A stretch of 64,000 nucleotides of DNA from Dryocosmus kuriphilus (Eukaryota; Arthropoda; Insecta; Hymenoptera; Cynipidae). Shown in pieces: positions 10,201-21,105 of the stretch. Location: NCBI GenBank assembly GCA_038277395.1, contig CM076197.1, positions 74,743,348 through 74,807,347 of the forward strand, given 5' to 3'. Every line of letters begins with the position of its first letter. Positions within the stretch are counted from its first letter, which is position 1. The notes beneath the pieces are model-generated. The model was not told the DNA's origin and did not search any database. It saw only the letters and a program-made list of their open reading frames with translations. Both the position numbers and the translations under genes were made by a program.

Positions 10201-12929
10201 AATCAAAATTCAAATTTATATAAAAGAGATTTAATTCTTGTTGAAGAAAGTTTTATTTTGCAATTTATGGTTATGCCACTGGTTCTAAAACTTCATGAGT
10301 GACTTTCGTGCTTTCGTAGACCCGAACGATTCAACTGATTATAGGAGGAATGTGGACCTTCGCCATGCTGCCTAACTGTCTGGTACATGTGATAATGTAC
10401 ACATACTACCTCCTAGCTGCCTTAGGCCCGCGAATACAGAAGAGGCTCAGTCCATATAAACCTTATTTGACAATGCTTCAAATGGTACGTATAATAAATT
10501 TGATTAAATTTATAAGACGAAAATTGTTTGTATTCATATAAAGTAAGGGCAATCAGCAACGAGCCACTGAAAATTATTTCTGAGCCACATGTGATGCTAG
10601 TGAGCCACATAAATCGATAAAAAAGAAAGTAGTAATATTTTTCCATTTTCAGCTTTGTCGGTAATAGAGAACACTTTTCCCGTGACTCACTAATGACAAC
10701 TATGACAACTCTAATACTGAGCCTCGGTGGCTCAGCATTGATGTAAATTCGTTTTTTTCTCTTCTATTTGCACAAATGAGAGCACTTGGCTCACTACTTG
10801 TAAGCCTAATTATTACTTAAAACCACAGCATTTATTTTACCGCTAATTTGATTTATTATTTCCTTCCTTCTTCATCCTGCCATGTTTTTATGTCAATTCT
10901 TATAGCTAATCGCTGCAAAGCGTGATAAATCCCTAGTACTTTATACGACTCTTTTTTTACTGCTTTAAATCTACTACTTTTACATTCTCCAACACTGTAG
11001 AGTTATGTGTCGTGAGTGCGAAAGGAATCAAGCCCGATAAGAGAAATTAGCATTTTCTTTGACTTTGAATTGCTGCACGAGTACTCGCTTAGCCAGGTCA
11101 CGCACTAATTTTCGATAACGTAAGTCGTCGGCAATATGCTTCCTTTTCGAAGTACTGAATATTACCATGCTGCTATAAAGTATAATAATTACTTAGGAAA
11201 TATATTGCTGTGATAATTATTAGTATGGAAATTTAATTGGGGTTATTCTTCGTGACTTGCATTTATTACGAAACAGATAAATGGAGTGTTTAATTTCCAA
11301 TTAGACAAAGTATGCAGATACAGTGCCAAAGAAAAATCGCTTTTTCATTACCGTAAAATTCATTTACATTAAGAGAAAATTGTAAATTCGCAAGGTTTCT
11401 CCTAGAAATATGTTATGCTTCGCAGAGAAATATTTTATCGATGAAACAGAAAATTACATTGCAGTAAAAGTGTACGCTTCCACGAGAACTTTTACGAGAC
11501 TTTCGTCGAGAAGGGAATATTTTCATTTTTTAATTCGTCAAGAATTTTCTCCCGCATATCCTCTGGGCTTGCTCGAATAACTTTTTCTACTGAAAAATAT
11601 ATTTGCGAATCACAATTCGACTAACGTTCGACCGTAAAGTTGGGACACAGTCTCCAGTTTTAATTAAATAATACGCCGACAGAGAATTTTTATTTCCGAC
11701 AATATCGACGGAAGGATTCATCGGATTACTCGCCTGTTTAATTTCGAGCAGTGCTTTAATTTTTTGTACAAAGATAGTGATAGGATAAATACTATCATGA
11801 AGGGGTGAATGAGAAGATAAGAATAAAAAGACGCTGGCAGACAGATATGAGACTCCCATTCGACGAAGAATCGAGATCTTTTCACATATTTTGCAATCTC
11901 GATTTTTTCCCTTCTTTTCTACTTTTTTTTATAGATATAAACTATCACAAGAAATGATTTTCTATTATAAAATTTTGTTTAACTCTGGAAAACTAATTTT
12001 AAATAGTATAATGTAGAAAATTAACCTTTGAAAATTATTTATATCTGACCAAAGCTTTCCTTTCTTACGTCGTATATTGAACTTTGTTCTTATTACCAAT
12101 TTGCAATTACTCAGAAAAACTAATTTTCCTTTTGAAATTTAGAATTGTTGTCTGGACAAAACTTTCCCTTTCTACTTGCCACATTGAGCTTTATAATAAT
12201 TATAATAGATTTTAAATTATTTTCTGCCAATAAATCATGATTACTTATTTACGGAAATTAAAATCGCATCAGAAAGTACTATTAGGTAATATAAATGGTT
12301 GTACTCGTATACAAACAAATTTTAAACTGAAAACCGTTTTCTGATTCAGCTTTTAATGATAATACAATATAATGCTTCGTATTTCGGCTTACCAAAAAGT
12401 ACATTCTACTGAAAATTATTTTGTGGCTAAACACAGCGCAGAATTTGATTGCTACTAAATTTATTTAGGCAGTTTGCAGTTTATAAGGAATACGATTTCA
12501 AAGTTTATTATGGCTTACCAAAAAGATATATACATATCTACCTATAAGTGTTTTGTTCCGTAGATAAAGTTCCACCTTTCTCCTTATTAAATCTTACTAC
12601 AGAATCGGTCAGATTAAAAACAACTTTTTCTACTGAAAATTCTAAGGTTTTCTAACCATAGTCTGCCCTTTCTACTTATTATACTTCACTTTCTCGATCA
12701 CTGAAGTTTCAATTATTATCTTCCGATTTTCCCCAAAAAAAAGAGATTTTATTTCTATTTTCAGATGCAGTTTATAATTATGGTGATTCACACAACCCAA
12801 GCCCTGATGCCGTCCTGTGAGCCAAGTCGAAAGCCTCTAGCCTACCTTTATATGTTCCATGTACTTGTTGTCTTCTATATGTTCTGGAACTTCTATAAAA
12901 AGGCCTATTTAAGCAAGAAGTTTCTATAA
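4209..12929 (+). CDS. Elovl: ELOVL-family very-long-chain fatty acid elongase (six exons)
   Basis: This encodes the condensing enzyme that adds two carbons from malonyl-CoA to long-chain acyl-CoA in the ER membrane. Coding exons are 4209-4254, 7173-7363, 7478-7558, 9702-9864, 10345-10484 and 12765-12929, all with GT-AG junctions, joining in one frame to 261 aa, a normal ELOVL length. Motifs in order are DPRVADWPLM near the N-terminus, KITELGDT (KxxExxDT), the histidine box HIYHH, HVIMYTYY, and TMLQMMQF (TxxQxxQ). Several hydrophobic segments fit the multipass fold. The protein ends in KKFL, a classical KKxx ER-retrieval signal. Introns are 2918, 114, 2143, 480 and 2280 bp. No frameshift or stop is seen, so it looks functional. 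Which ELOVL subgroup it belongs to, and hence its substrate length, I cannot say. Confidence 0.95.
4255..7172 (+). other. Elongase intron 1
   Basis: Apart from the tRNA-like gene at 4881-4952 this AT-rich intron shows no coding or repeat structure I can support. Confidence 0.85.
4881..4952 (-). tRNA. tRNA-like gene or tRNA-derived SINE head, with unusual anticodon loop
   Basis: Read on the minus strand, 72 nt fold into a full cloverleaf. The acceptor GCCTCGG pairs with CTGAAGC with one mismatch and one wobble. The D stem GTGT/ACGC pairs, the anticodon stem CCACT/AGTGG is perfect, and the T arm GCGGTTCAAATCC has the B-box sequence with one mismatch lower in the stem. A box-A-like TGGTGTAATTGG is present, and a run of six T lies 3 nt downstream, as in a Pol III terminator. 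The loop CATATAT lacks the universal U33, so the formal anticodon UAU (Ile) is doubtful. A tRNA pseudogene or tRNA-derived SINE is as likely as a working tRNA. Confidence 0.6.
7173..7363 (+). CDS. Elovl: Elongase exon 2
   Basis: It follows a TTGCTTGCAG acceptor and encodes the DPRVADWPLM motif, the first transmembrane segment and the conserved NRQPYKLHNLMICYN stretch. It ends in phase 0 before GTAAAT. Confidence 0.93.
7478..7558 (+). CDS. Elovl: Elongase exon 3
   Basis: This 81-bp exon lies between TTTTCAG and GTGAGT. It encodes the luminal-type loop with WGCEPVDFSYSPEP, matching the C-x-P-x-D/Y-S region of insect elongases. Both ends are in phase 0. Confidence 0.92.
7559..9701 (+). other. 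Elongase intron 3
   Basis: The intron is mostly the foldback element at 7690-8966. The remainder (8967-9701) is AT-rich, with loosely repeated tttgaa/ttcaat words and no coding signal. Confidence 0.85.
7690..8966. mobile_element. 1.28-kb foldback (long inverted repeat) element in elongase intron 3
   Basis: The left end (ccgagtaaaaaacag, then cattgggatgccggat, then ctaaagtattgagtatga) reappears as its reverse complement at 8880-8966. The match continues inward: translations of 7843-8064 (+) and 8568-8861 (-) share KIFTSAHG, KFKTC and VSRGLFY. Nearly the whole element is therefore a diverged palindrome centred near 8330, built from repeated short modules around aaaagtaca and gtccta. No transposase is present. 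It is a non-autonomous foldback or MITE-type element inserted in the intron in either orientation. Confidence 0.8.
9702..9864 (+). CDS. Elovl: Elongase exon 4 with catalytic histidine box
   Basis: It begins MARWVWR after a TTTTTTTAG acceptor and carries KITELGDTIIFVLRKK followed by HIYHH, the signature catalytic motif of the family. It ends one base into a Gly codon before GTGAAC. Confidence 0.96.
10345..10484 (+). CDS. Elovl: Elongase exon 5
   Basis: After ATTATAG it completes the split Gly codon and encodes NCLVHVIMYTYYLLAALGP, then the YKPYLTMLQM stretch. It ends in phase 0 before GTACGT. Confidence 0.94.
10485..12764 (+). other. Elongase intron 5
   Basis: I see no gene here. The words gagccac and gtggctc recur between 10558 and 10795, suggesting a small decayed repeat. 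The minus ORF at 11587-11859 has no recognisable product. Confidence 0.8.
12765..12929 (+). CDS. Elovl: Elongase exon 6 (terminal coding exon)
   Basis: After TTTTCAG it completes the TxxQxxQ motif (MQFIIMVIHTTQ), encodes the last membrane segment with FHVLVVFYMFWNFY, and ends KKFL-stop at 12929. The KKxx ending fits ER retention of a multipass enzyme. Confidence 0.94.
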   Translation: MQFIIMVIHTTQALMPSCEPSRKPLAYLYMFHVLVVFYMFWNFYKKAYLSKKFL

Positions 12930-13210
12930 CAGATGTTTGTTTTTTCAACAAGAAAACTTGAGATGCAGAGGATGGCAACGACTTAATTTTGGTTAATTCT
13001 GCAGTCCAGGATAAATCACAAAGTGCCAGAATAAGGATCTCACACGTCCTTCGATGGATTTGTCAATATGATACTCTCTCCAAAGCAGTAGAAATGGTTT
13101 TCGATGCATCGCTGCGAAGGAAGACGTTTCAATGTAAAAAGCGTTATTTTGTACTTTCTTAACAGTAAAGTTATCGAAATACCAAATTCACACAACTTTT
13201 AATCATTATA

Positions 13211-13216
13211 AATAAA
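13211..13216 (+). terminator. Candidate polyadenylation signal of the elongase
   Basis: AATAAA lies 282 bases after the stop codon in AT-rich sequence, before the LINE fragment begins. It is the first canonical hexamer I find downstream of the stop, and transcript data would be needed to confirm it. Confidence 0.4.
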
Positions 13217-13399
13217 CCCACCAATTCAATATAGTATAGTATTATAAAACCCATTTACAAGATACTACAAATTATTTCATACCAAAAAATATTTTTTAAC
13301 TGGAAAAACGTTACTGAATAATATAATATTGCAAATATCTAATGAGAATGTAAAAACTTTGTTCTAATTTGTTCCTATTCGAAGTTATTTTTGTAAGCA

Positions 13400-15180
13400 G
13401 TTCGTTCGTTTAGTTATACTCTCTCCCTTTTACGGGTTTGAGAGTCATTACATAACCATCGCATCTTTACGTCCAGCGCAAATTTTACAAATACTTATTC
13501 CTACCTTATCCCATATGTACATAACTTCTTAATCTATAATCTAAATCTACACACTGCCGCTCAAGACCTTGGGCTTCCGGTTCCTCTCTCGCCATTTCCA
13601 TTCTATTGATGGTACATTAATTAATCCTCGACTCTACTGTCTTCTTTTGCCTTTATACGAATCATTTTGGCTTTTCTCTACCCTGTATGACCTGCTCTTT
13701 CTCTCAGCCTTTCCAATTTCTTCATCCATCCCTAGTACATTCCAAAAAACTACTTTAGTCCCTTTTTCGCACTCCCTTTACCTTCTCCCCACATTCTTCC
13801 TCTTATCTCGTTCGCAAACCGCGGCGCTTCTACTCTCCTATTAACCATCTTTTCCTTCTCTCTCTCCATGTCATATCTTCATCAATTCTTTCTTTTCTTC
13901 CCCTAAGCACCTTCTTTTTCCTCATTACCCCTCTCCTCTCCACTTCACTCCCCAGCTTGACTACGTACATCCTCGCTTTTCCTCCTGTCTTGTTGCCCAC
14001 CCCCTTTATCTCCTGCACCCTGACATTAGCCCCTATGTCCCTCAAAAGTTTCTCTACCTCCTTCTTTCCTGTTTCGCTTTCTACTTGCAATTCTTTTATA
14101 ACGACATTTCTCCTTTTCTTTTCCCTTTCAAACCCCTCCATTTTCCTTTCTAACCCACGTACTCTACTTTTCATTCTCTCATTCTCCTCTTTCAAGTTCA
14201 CATCTCCCTTTTCCTCGTCCCCTCTATCTATTTCATCACGATTCTCTTGACGTTCAGCTATGTATTCTAAGTTACGTACCCTGTCTTCTACCTGCCTTAT
14301 TACCTTTCTCCCTTCTTCCTGCTTTTTTCTTTGTTCCTCCTCCATCCTCTCTCATTTTTGCCGCACTTTTTCTTTCTCTTTCTTCCAGCACTTTTCCCAT
14401 TTCTCCCATTTCTCTTTTATCTTTGTATCTATCCCCTCTGTTCCCCTCCCATGTTCCTTCTCTTCCGCTAGCCCTTCACTCACTACCTTCTCTAACTCTC
14501 GGAACATATTTTCCATTATGTCTTTTGTTTTATCTAATGCCTTATCCATGGCCTTATTTAACTCTAACACCTTATCAATTGACTTACCAAACTCTAACCT
14601 CTCTGCGTCGCTCCCACTAGCCCCACCTGGCCGGCTTGTCACTTCATTCATTGCACACTGGGTCTCAGTCTCTAATTCCCTTCTTCGGGCACGTATTGCC
14701 CTCTAGCGCTCTGTTGCCTTGGTCTCCTCGTAATTGGCCCGTTACGCAGTGGCCTGTTAATCTCCTACCTTATCTACTGGTCTCCCGCGCCACTTATTGA
14801 CCTCTCGCTCCGTTCATCACGCTCCTCTCACCTATCCTTTATCCTTCGCACTATTTCCACACAAAAAGACAGTAGTAATTAACAATAACCAAACCTTCCC
14901 TCACCATCCGTCTCCCCAGTCTCGTACAACTTCACTGCCCTACTCTCTGTCCACCAAACTAACTAACTAACGTAACTAACTTCAAACCTAACCTCACTCT
15001 TCAGCATGCACCATTTTTTCTCACTTTTTCCCTTCTTCCACCTTCCGCGACTCTTCCACTCATTCCTCCCACATACCAACTGCCATTAACTCTACTCACA
15101 ACCTTTTTTTTCACCACATAACACTTATTCACCTCCAACAAAACGATCGCTCAAATTCCTACACCCATCCCATCACTATC
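13400..15180 (-). mobile_element. Truncated non-LTR retrotransposon (LINE) on the minus strand
   Basis: The region is strikingly pyrimidine-rich on the + strand, so purine-rich on the coding strand, unlike its neighbours. It contains a 5' leader (about 15180-14652), ORF1 (14651-13830), and just after ORF1 a stub reading VVFWNV near 13745, which matches the start of LINE ORF2 endonuclease domains. The rest of ORF2 is missing, so the copy has a large internal deletion. Outer boundaries are approximate, and no poly-A tail is obvious at the 13400 end. Confidence 0.65.
13830..14651 (-). pseudogene. LINE ORF1 protein (coiled coil plus RRM-like region), one in-frame stop
   Basis: Two ORFs lie in the same minus frame, 14651-14352 and 14345-13830, separated only by a TGA at 14354-14352. 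The first half is a charged segment with KSIDKVLELNKAMDKALD. The second is a long coiled coil (EENERMKSRVRGLERK), then RRNVVIKELQV and later KARMYVVKLGSEVERRGVM and RIDEDMTWRERRKRW. That order matches ORF1 RNA-binding proteins of L1/CR1/Jockey-type LINEs, where the coiled coil drives multimerisation and the RRM-like fold binds element RNA. The stop and the loss of ORF2 make this copy inactive. The + strand ORFs over it are shadows. Confidence 0.7.
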
Positions 15181-15975
15181 AGCGCCGGAAACGGAATTCT
15201 TTATTTTTGTAAGCATTTTTTACAGAAATACGAAAAAAAATTATCATATTTCTTTTGAAAGCACGTCATTGAAATAATTTTTCTTCAACATAGGCATGAA
15301 TGTATTGGCCTCATCACATGCGCAGTTTTGCCACGGTGCTAAAATTAACATAGCGGATTAGTGCGTTCCAGGCTTTAAGTCGACGTGCATGGTGGTATGC
15401 CGATAAGACTTTATTAGCGTCCACAGGGGTATTTGTCCACATCCAGTCCACTAGTCTATACTTACCAGGATACGATCATGTGCAATTGTGCTTTTTAAGG
15501 TTGCTTGGATAGAACATCTATACTTTACCTTTTTACTTATAATAAACCTCGCAATTTAAAAAAATAACAAAATCGTTAGAGCCATGCTTTTTAGTAAAGG
15601 AAATGCGGATGTTTTATTCTTTCATAAAAAAAAATAATTGTAATGGAATAAGAGATGTAAATCTTAAATATTAAAAATTAAAAGTATAATGCAGTAGTTA
15701 TACTGGTTTCTTCGTTAAATTATGTAAAATAATTAACTAGCCACGACAGAAGATTAAAAAAGAGCAAACGATCTTGTTATTAACGATTATTGAAAACAAA
15801 TTCCCTTTTTTCGAGTTTTTACACATAGAGATTTTTTTTTTGCTGGATCATTTCCTTTCATCTCAAGAATAATATTACACAAAATATTGCCATTCGAAAA
15901 CATATTAAAAATTATTATTCTTTTTAACAATTCTTATAAACATAACACAGGCCAACATTTGATCTAAGCCGGTGC
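15181..15975. other. No gene recognised
   Basis: AT-rich sequence with a brief mixed-composition patch at 15290-15500. I see no ORF, RNA gene or bounded repeat here. Confidence 0.5.
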
Positions 15976-16405
15976 ATCAGTTCTGACTAGGGCATATAAG
16001 GGGTTTTCGGGTCGCCGATCACGAATTCGAGGTTGGTTGACCTCCATCACGTCAGATTCAAGGTCATTTGAAGGTCAAGTCGCGGGGAATCGGAAATCGG
16101 GAAAAAATCTAAAAAAAATCACATGTACGTTTTTTGAGTCGCTGAATCCGAATATGACATGTGCTTGACCCTACGAGGTAACCTGAAGGTCATTGCAAGG
16201 TTATTTCAGGGTCAGTTCAAGGTTAAATCAGAAAAACCTTTCAGAAAAATCTGAAAAAAATCAAATGTATGTTTGCTGGGTCGCTGAATGCGAACATGAT
16301 ATGCGTTTGACCCTATAGGATCACCTAAAGGTCATGTCAAAGTGTTTTCAGGGTCAGTTCAAGGTAAAATCGGGAAAATCTGAAAAAATCACGTGTACGT
16401 TTTGG
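15976..16405. repeat. Degenerate tandem repeat, about 125-bp unit, rich in AGGTCA
   Basis: Units containing gggtcgctgaat, then tgaccctA, then aaggtca, then ttcagggtcagttcaagg recur at about 16138 and 16278, with an older unit from 16010. The opening phrase ggttttcgggtcgccgatcacgaatt is also seen, inverted, at the end of the satellite at 36040-37230, so the two arrays share an ancestor. The AGGTCA words resemble nuclear-receptor half-sites but here belong to the repeat. Confidence 0.7.
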
Positions 16406-16777
16406 TGGAGAAAATCTAAAAGTATTCATATACATATATAATAGTTCATTTTGTCTTCAAGAACTTCGTGTTCAACATTTTCTTATAAAATACTTTTTCT
16501 CGTTTTTTGAACATTAACTAACATTAACTAAATTACTATGCATTTTTATAAACGCAGAACAAACGCTGGTTCCTAAAGGAATATCTCAAGTATAAATTAT
16601 TTTAGTTTATTATTAGGAAGTGTTAAACTGCGATCTGACACCTGGTGACAGAAATGTGAACTTCTAGCAGAAGGATTGAATATATACTAGTTCGCACACT
16701 TGACAAATGTAAACATGAATGAAAAACAATTTTTCTTTCATTTTTAAGTAAAATTTCACAGAAAAGAATTTTCAATT

Positions 16778-17077
16778 ATGGAGGCTGATCCGTCAGGTAT
16801 GACATTTTCTCCCAAATCTTCGAAAAATCACATTTATTGTTCGGTTTATGGCTGCAAATCGAAGGCTTGTGACAACCCAGGACTAAGTTTTCATCACTAT
16901 CCTATACTCGGAAAAATAAAAGCAAAATATGTTAATAAATTTGGATTAACAGAATTAATTGACAGAAGGAAGATGCAGAAGAGAGTTTTAAGAATGGGCA
17001 AGCAAATTACGAAAAGTATGAGTTTTTCGTTACACTTCAGAAAAGAAGACTATAGGCACTCTTATTATCTCTTATGA
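16778..17077 (+). pseudogene. Degraded THAP-type zinc finger fragment
   Basis: The 99-aa ORF has YCSVYGCKSKA followed by SFHHYP and, near the end, SLHFRKEDY. This resembles the THAP domain (C-x2-4-C, then a C-x2-H pair before F) of P-element-type transposases and their relatives. The third ligand region reads FSLHF where a Cys would be expected, and the middle W/AxP positions are not clear, so the finger is probably broken. No catalytic domain follows before the stop at 17077. It is most likely a transposon relic. Confidence 0.5.
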
Positions 17078-18340
17078 CATCTGTAGGTATGATAAGACTG
17101 TACAGTGCAACAAGTAAAATGTTATATTGATATAAAATGTCAAAAAAATTGAATAAATTCTTTTAAATTGTAATAAATAATTCAAGATGACATAACCTCT
17201 GTTTGGCTTTCGTTATAGCAAGATATATCCCGTTAAGAAGACTATTGCATTGAAAAAGATTGAAAAGTTCAATCGTTCCTAATCCTTGATTTTGAATTTT
17301 TTTCGAATCCACAAAATAAAATACTCAATGATAAAATTTGAATAACTTCAATCTTCTCCTAAAATGTTCAGTATGTCGGAACACAGCCTCAAAGCAAATT
17401 TTAATAATTATTTTAAAATACCTGTCAGAAACACCCTCACATCATGAAATTTAAAAAAACTGATAAGATTTGGCATTAAGCTGCATTAAGTCATTGCTAA
17501 ATACTCAGTTTGTTTAAATTCTATCGCTGGAATAAAAAATAAAACCATAATCAAAAATACGTGACATTACTTTTCGACCCAACTTTTTAAATGAAAAAAA
17601 CAATCCTAATGACGTAAAGATATCAATCCAATATTTTAAGCAGTCTTTTGCGTATTCATTATGTAATCAAAGTTAAACAAAAGTATTGAAAATTATGTTA
17701 TTGAATAGAGGGTTTAGAAAATGTTGAATTCAATTTAGTAAACTGTCATCATAATTTTCCTCAGTTGATTTGAGACAAAATATTATGCGATCCGCATTTA
17801 CAACACTTTCACCCTCGACAAAGTTAGAATAGGAGGGTGTGGACTGTGTGAAATGACAGCTTTTGTTGATTGACAATCTCATTTTCGCTTCTAAAACCTT
17901 TCAAGTGTTTAAAATAACCACATTTGTTCGGTTTTCTGTCAAATGTGTCCTACTCCTTCCGCCATCTTGTTTCTATGATGTCACAATGACAATTCCCAAC
18001 TGAACTATCCAAACTTTATTTTTTATAATTTTTACAATTTTACAAAAATAATAATTTTTTCTTTGTTCAAATATCAGTAATTTGTTATTTAAAAAACTTG
18101 ATTATTGTAACTTAATATTTTTTATATTTGTCCAGTTATGAATAAAAAGTCGCTATAATTTTTCCACTAATTTTATTTTCAAACAAAATTGTGAAAAAAT
18201 ATAAAAAGTCTTTGGTCCAAGGCACAATTATTATTATTATTATTTACAATAGACCTCTAATGTCCTAATCTATTATGATATAAATGCAAAGGTTAGTTTT
18301 TATGATGTTAATTTACTTATTTAATAGATTTGTCATCACG
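17078..18340. other. No gene recognised
   Basis: AT-rich sequence with scattered short ORFs. A TTA/ATT microsatellite of about 20 bases lies at 18228-18244. Nothing else can be supported. Confidence 0.5.
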
Positions 18341-18535
18341 TCATTACTTTGATTAGCTCGAAGTTTCCGATGGTCTTTTTCGGTTTTTGTACGTGTTCAT
18401 TTGATTCTATTTCCATATTTTCTATATTCTACTCTGAGTATATGATGATGTTGGTGTTTTCTTCGTCAGAGAATCCAATTTGGTTAATAAATAAAAGCGA
18501 TGTTGTGGTGATTACTTCTGACCATTTTTACTAAA

Positions 18536-18585
18536 GTAATTATGCGTCGTTTCGAAGTCCAAAATGACTTCCTCATCAGGCTAAC
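18536..18585 (-). ncRNA. Hammerhead ribozyme motif, PLE copy A (cleavage site mutated)
   Basis: On the minus strand CTGATGAG is followed by the 6-bp stem II GAAGTC/GACTTC with loop attttg, and then GAAAC. Where copies B and C have GTC at the cleavage site, this copy reads GAC, which breaks the NUH rule. I expect it to be inactive. Confidence 0.75.
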
Positions 18586-19324
18586 AAAATCATTGATTTA
18601 AAACATCTTTTCATGCTTTCCTAATTGGTGTGATAATACATAAATTTTGGCAATTCAAACATTTCTTGATTGGTTTCTGAAAATTGTTTATTTTATTTTG
18701 TCATGAATAAAGCTATTAAAATTAATTGCGTTTTTTGACAACGTGTTATTGAAAGAGAGGTTAGAAAGGAGTTTTTTGTTAATTACTTACATGTTTGTTG
18801 TTCAAGGAGTGAATTATGATATATAATAAGAATAGAAGTTAATGATTAAATTTTTAAAACATTTTGGTTTTTTTGAAATTAAGTTATTGTGACATAAGAC
18901 AAAAACAATTATGAATGGAGCAGAAAATTAATTCTGCTCCATTTTGTGAACAACTTATGGAACCCAAAAAATGTTAGAATTTTACATGGTTGAGTATCTC
19001 AGTAACGTAATTAGTGATATGATGGTATTGATGGTATTAAATTGTTGTACATAAATTGTTGTTGTATTGAATTTAGAAAACTTTTTTATATAATAAAAGA
19101 TGTGGAAATTAACTGAAAAATAATTAAACAAAAGATTCCAAAATTACATTGTATATTGAACTGTAATAATTTAAATCTGTGATAACATTAATAGTATTTT
19201 TAAATTCTTTTTTTAATAAAAAACATCTCAGCTACTAATCTTTTAAACTTATTTTCTTCTTTCTGTAAAATTATTATATTTTACCAGTCAAATTCATGTT
19301 TTAACTGAAGTCTATGTTTCGTGA

Positions 19325-20508
19325 TCACATTATGATATTTAGTTTGTAAGTTTGACCTATGTAACTTTTAGTACAATTTTTACAATTGATTTTGTAAACT
19401 ACATTTGAAATTGGTAATTTCTCTAACGGATCTTTACCCAATTCAATCATTGTATTTACTTTTGGCCCACTTCTGAACAAAGATTTAATGTTAAAATCAG
19501 CTAAAATTCTTTTCATAGAGTGAGACCAATTTTCAATATATGGGATTGAAATAATATTTTTAAATTCTTGAGAAATGGCTGTTGTATTGTTATTGATCTG
19601 AGTATTCGATTCATAAAATTTGTTAAAGCCTTTTTGTATATTATTAGTTATAAATTGTTCTGGAAAACTATTGAGTAAAAGTGTTTCTTTAATAAATTCA
19701 AGATTATCATTGTGAAAAGAAGGATGTTAACTAAATTTAGTATTATGGATCTTTTTTGTTGTATTGTATGATTTGAAGAAAAATTAATATATCTGCCGGA
19801 GAAAGTATCTTTTTTAAACCAATTAGTAATTATTCTATTTTCAGAATTCCTTGTGACTTCAATATTAAGAAAGAAAATGGAATTATTTATTTCAACTTCA
19901 TAAGTAAAATTAATCTTTTGATGATAAGAATTAAACATTGCTAAAACATAATCTAATTTAGTTTTCGGTATTATTAAAAAGGTGTCATCTACGTAACGAA
20001 AATAAGCATGAATTTTAAAATTTAGTTTTTTAAAAATATTATCTTCCAAGTCTTGCATTACGATATTGGCTAACATAGGAGAAACAGGAGATCCCATAGG
20101 TGTTCCATTAATTTGTTTGTAAGTTTCTTTATTAAACTGAAAATATGTTTCATGTATTAAAAATGTTATTCCTTTTTCAAATTCATTTGGAGTTAATTTT
20201 GTGAATTTTTAAATATGATTCCACCTATTATTTATATTCTTTATAACTAAATCAAGTGGAATATTCGTAAAAAGAGAAGTGACATCTAGTGAAATCATGA
20301 TGTGATCTGACGGAATTGTTCTTTTGATTATGATTTCTTTAAAATTGTATGCATTTTTTATTTGTGTGTTTGGAATGGGTAAAGATTTTTTAAAAACGTT
20401 ACTAAAAATTTTTGCCATGATAAAAGTTGGAGAATTGATCAAAGAGACAACTGGTCGTAGAGGATAATCAATTTTGTGGATCTTCGGAAGGATCATAAAT
20501 TCTGGCAA
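19325..20508 (-). pseudogene. PLE reverse transcriptase/GIY-YIG pseudogene (copy A)
   Basis: Three minus-strand blocks remain. The first has PLRPVVSLINSPTF and DVTSLFTNIPLDLV (palm motif A). The second has MGSPVSPMLANIVMQ and the catalytic YFRYVDDTFLI. The third has NVVYKINCKNCTKSYIGQT, the zinc-binding CxxC and start of the GIY-YIG nuclease, and is then truncated by the 49-bp deletion. Frames differ between blocks, so no full protein can be made. Confidence 0.85.
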
Positions 20509-21105
20509 TATTTGTGTTATTAACTGAAATGTCTTTTAATGAAACATCTTCACCTAAATAACCTTTTGCTCTCTAGGAATCTAGTAATTTAAAAGTTTTT
20601 TTTTTTTTTTTTTTCTCATAGAGAAGATAATAAAACATAAACATAAAGATAAAAAGATAAAACATAAAAAAGAAAATAAGTTTCAAAGATTAGTAGCTGA
20701 GATGTTTTTTATTGAAAAAGGATTTAAAAATACTAATAATGTTATCACAGATTTAAATTATTACAGTTCAATATACAATGTAATTTTGGACTCTTTTGTT
20801 TAATTATTGTTCAGTTAGTTTCCACATCTTTTATTATGTAAAATAGTTTTCTAAATTTAATACAACAACAATTTATATACAACAATTTAATACCATGAAT
20901 ACCATCATATCACTAATTCCGTTACTGAGATACTCAACCATGTAAAATTCTAACATTTTTTGGGTTCCATAAGTTGTTCACAAAATGGAGCAGAATTACT
21001 TTTCTGCTCCATTCATAATTGTTTTTGTCTTATGTCACAATAAATTAATTTCAAAAAAACCAAAATGGTTTAAAAGTTTAATCATTAACTTCTATTCTTA
21101 TTATA

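Larger units (their letters stand above)
18430..20560 (-). mobile_element. Penelope-like element, inverted broken copy (copy A)
   Basis: Read on the minus strand this is the 3' two-thirds of the same element as 22440-25640, in inverted orientation directly upstream of the other copies. It contains reverse-transcriptase blocks (20508-20209, 20097-19648), a GIY-YIG stub (19516-19325) and the repeated end with the hammerhead motif. Compared with copy C it has lost 49 bp just after the YIGQT motif, between short aac repeats, which shifts the frame. Stops and frameshifts also break the RT. An inverted partial copy joined to the 5' side is a known habit of Penelope-like elements. Confidence 0.85.

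Noticed and set aside
12778..12978. Minus-strand ORF over the last elongase exon
   Set aside because: It is a shadow of the coding exon on the + strand.
13957..14706. Several + strand ORFs rich in Ser, Leu and Phe
   Set aside because: They are complements of the purine-rich LINE ORF1 on the minus strand.
15976..16405. Cluster of AGGTCA words as a hormone response element
   Set aside because: The words recur with the 125-bp repeat unit and in other repeat blocks, so they are explained by the repeat.
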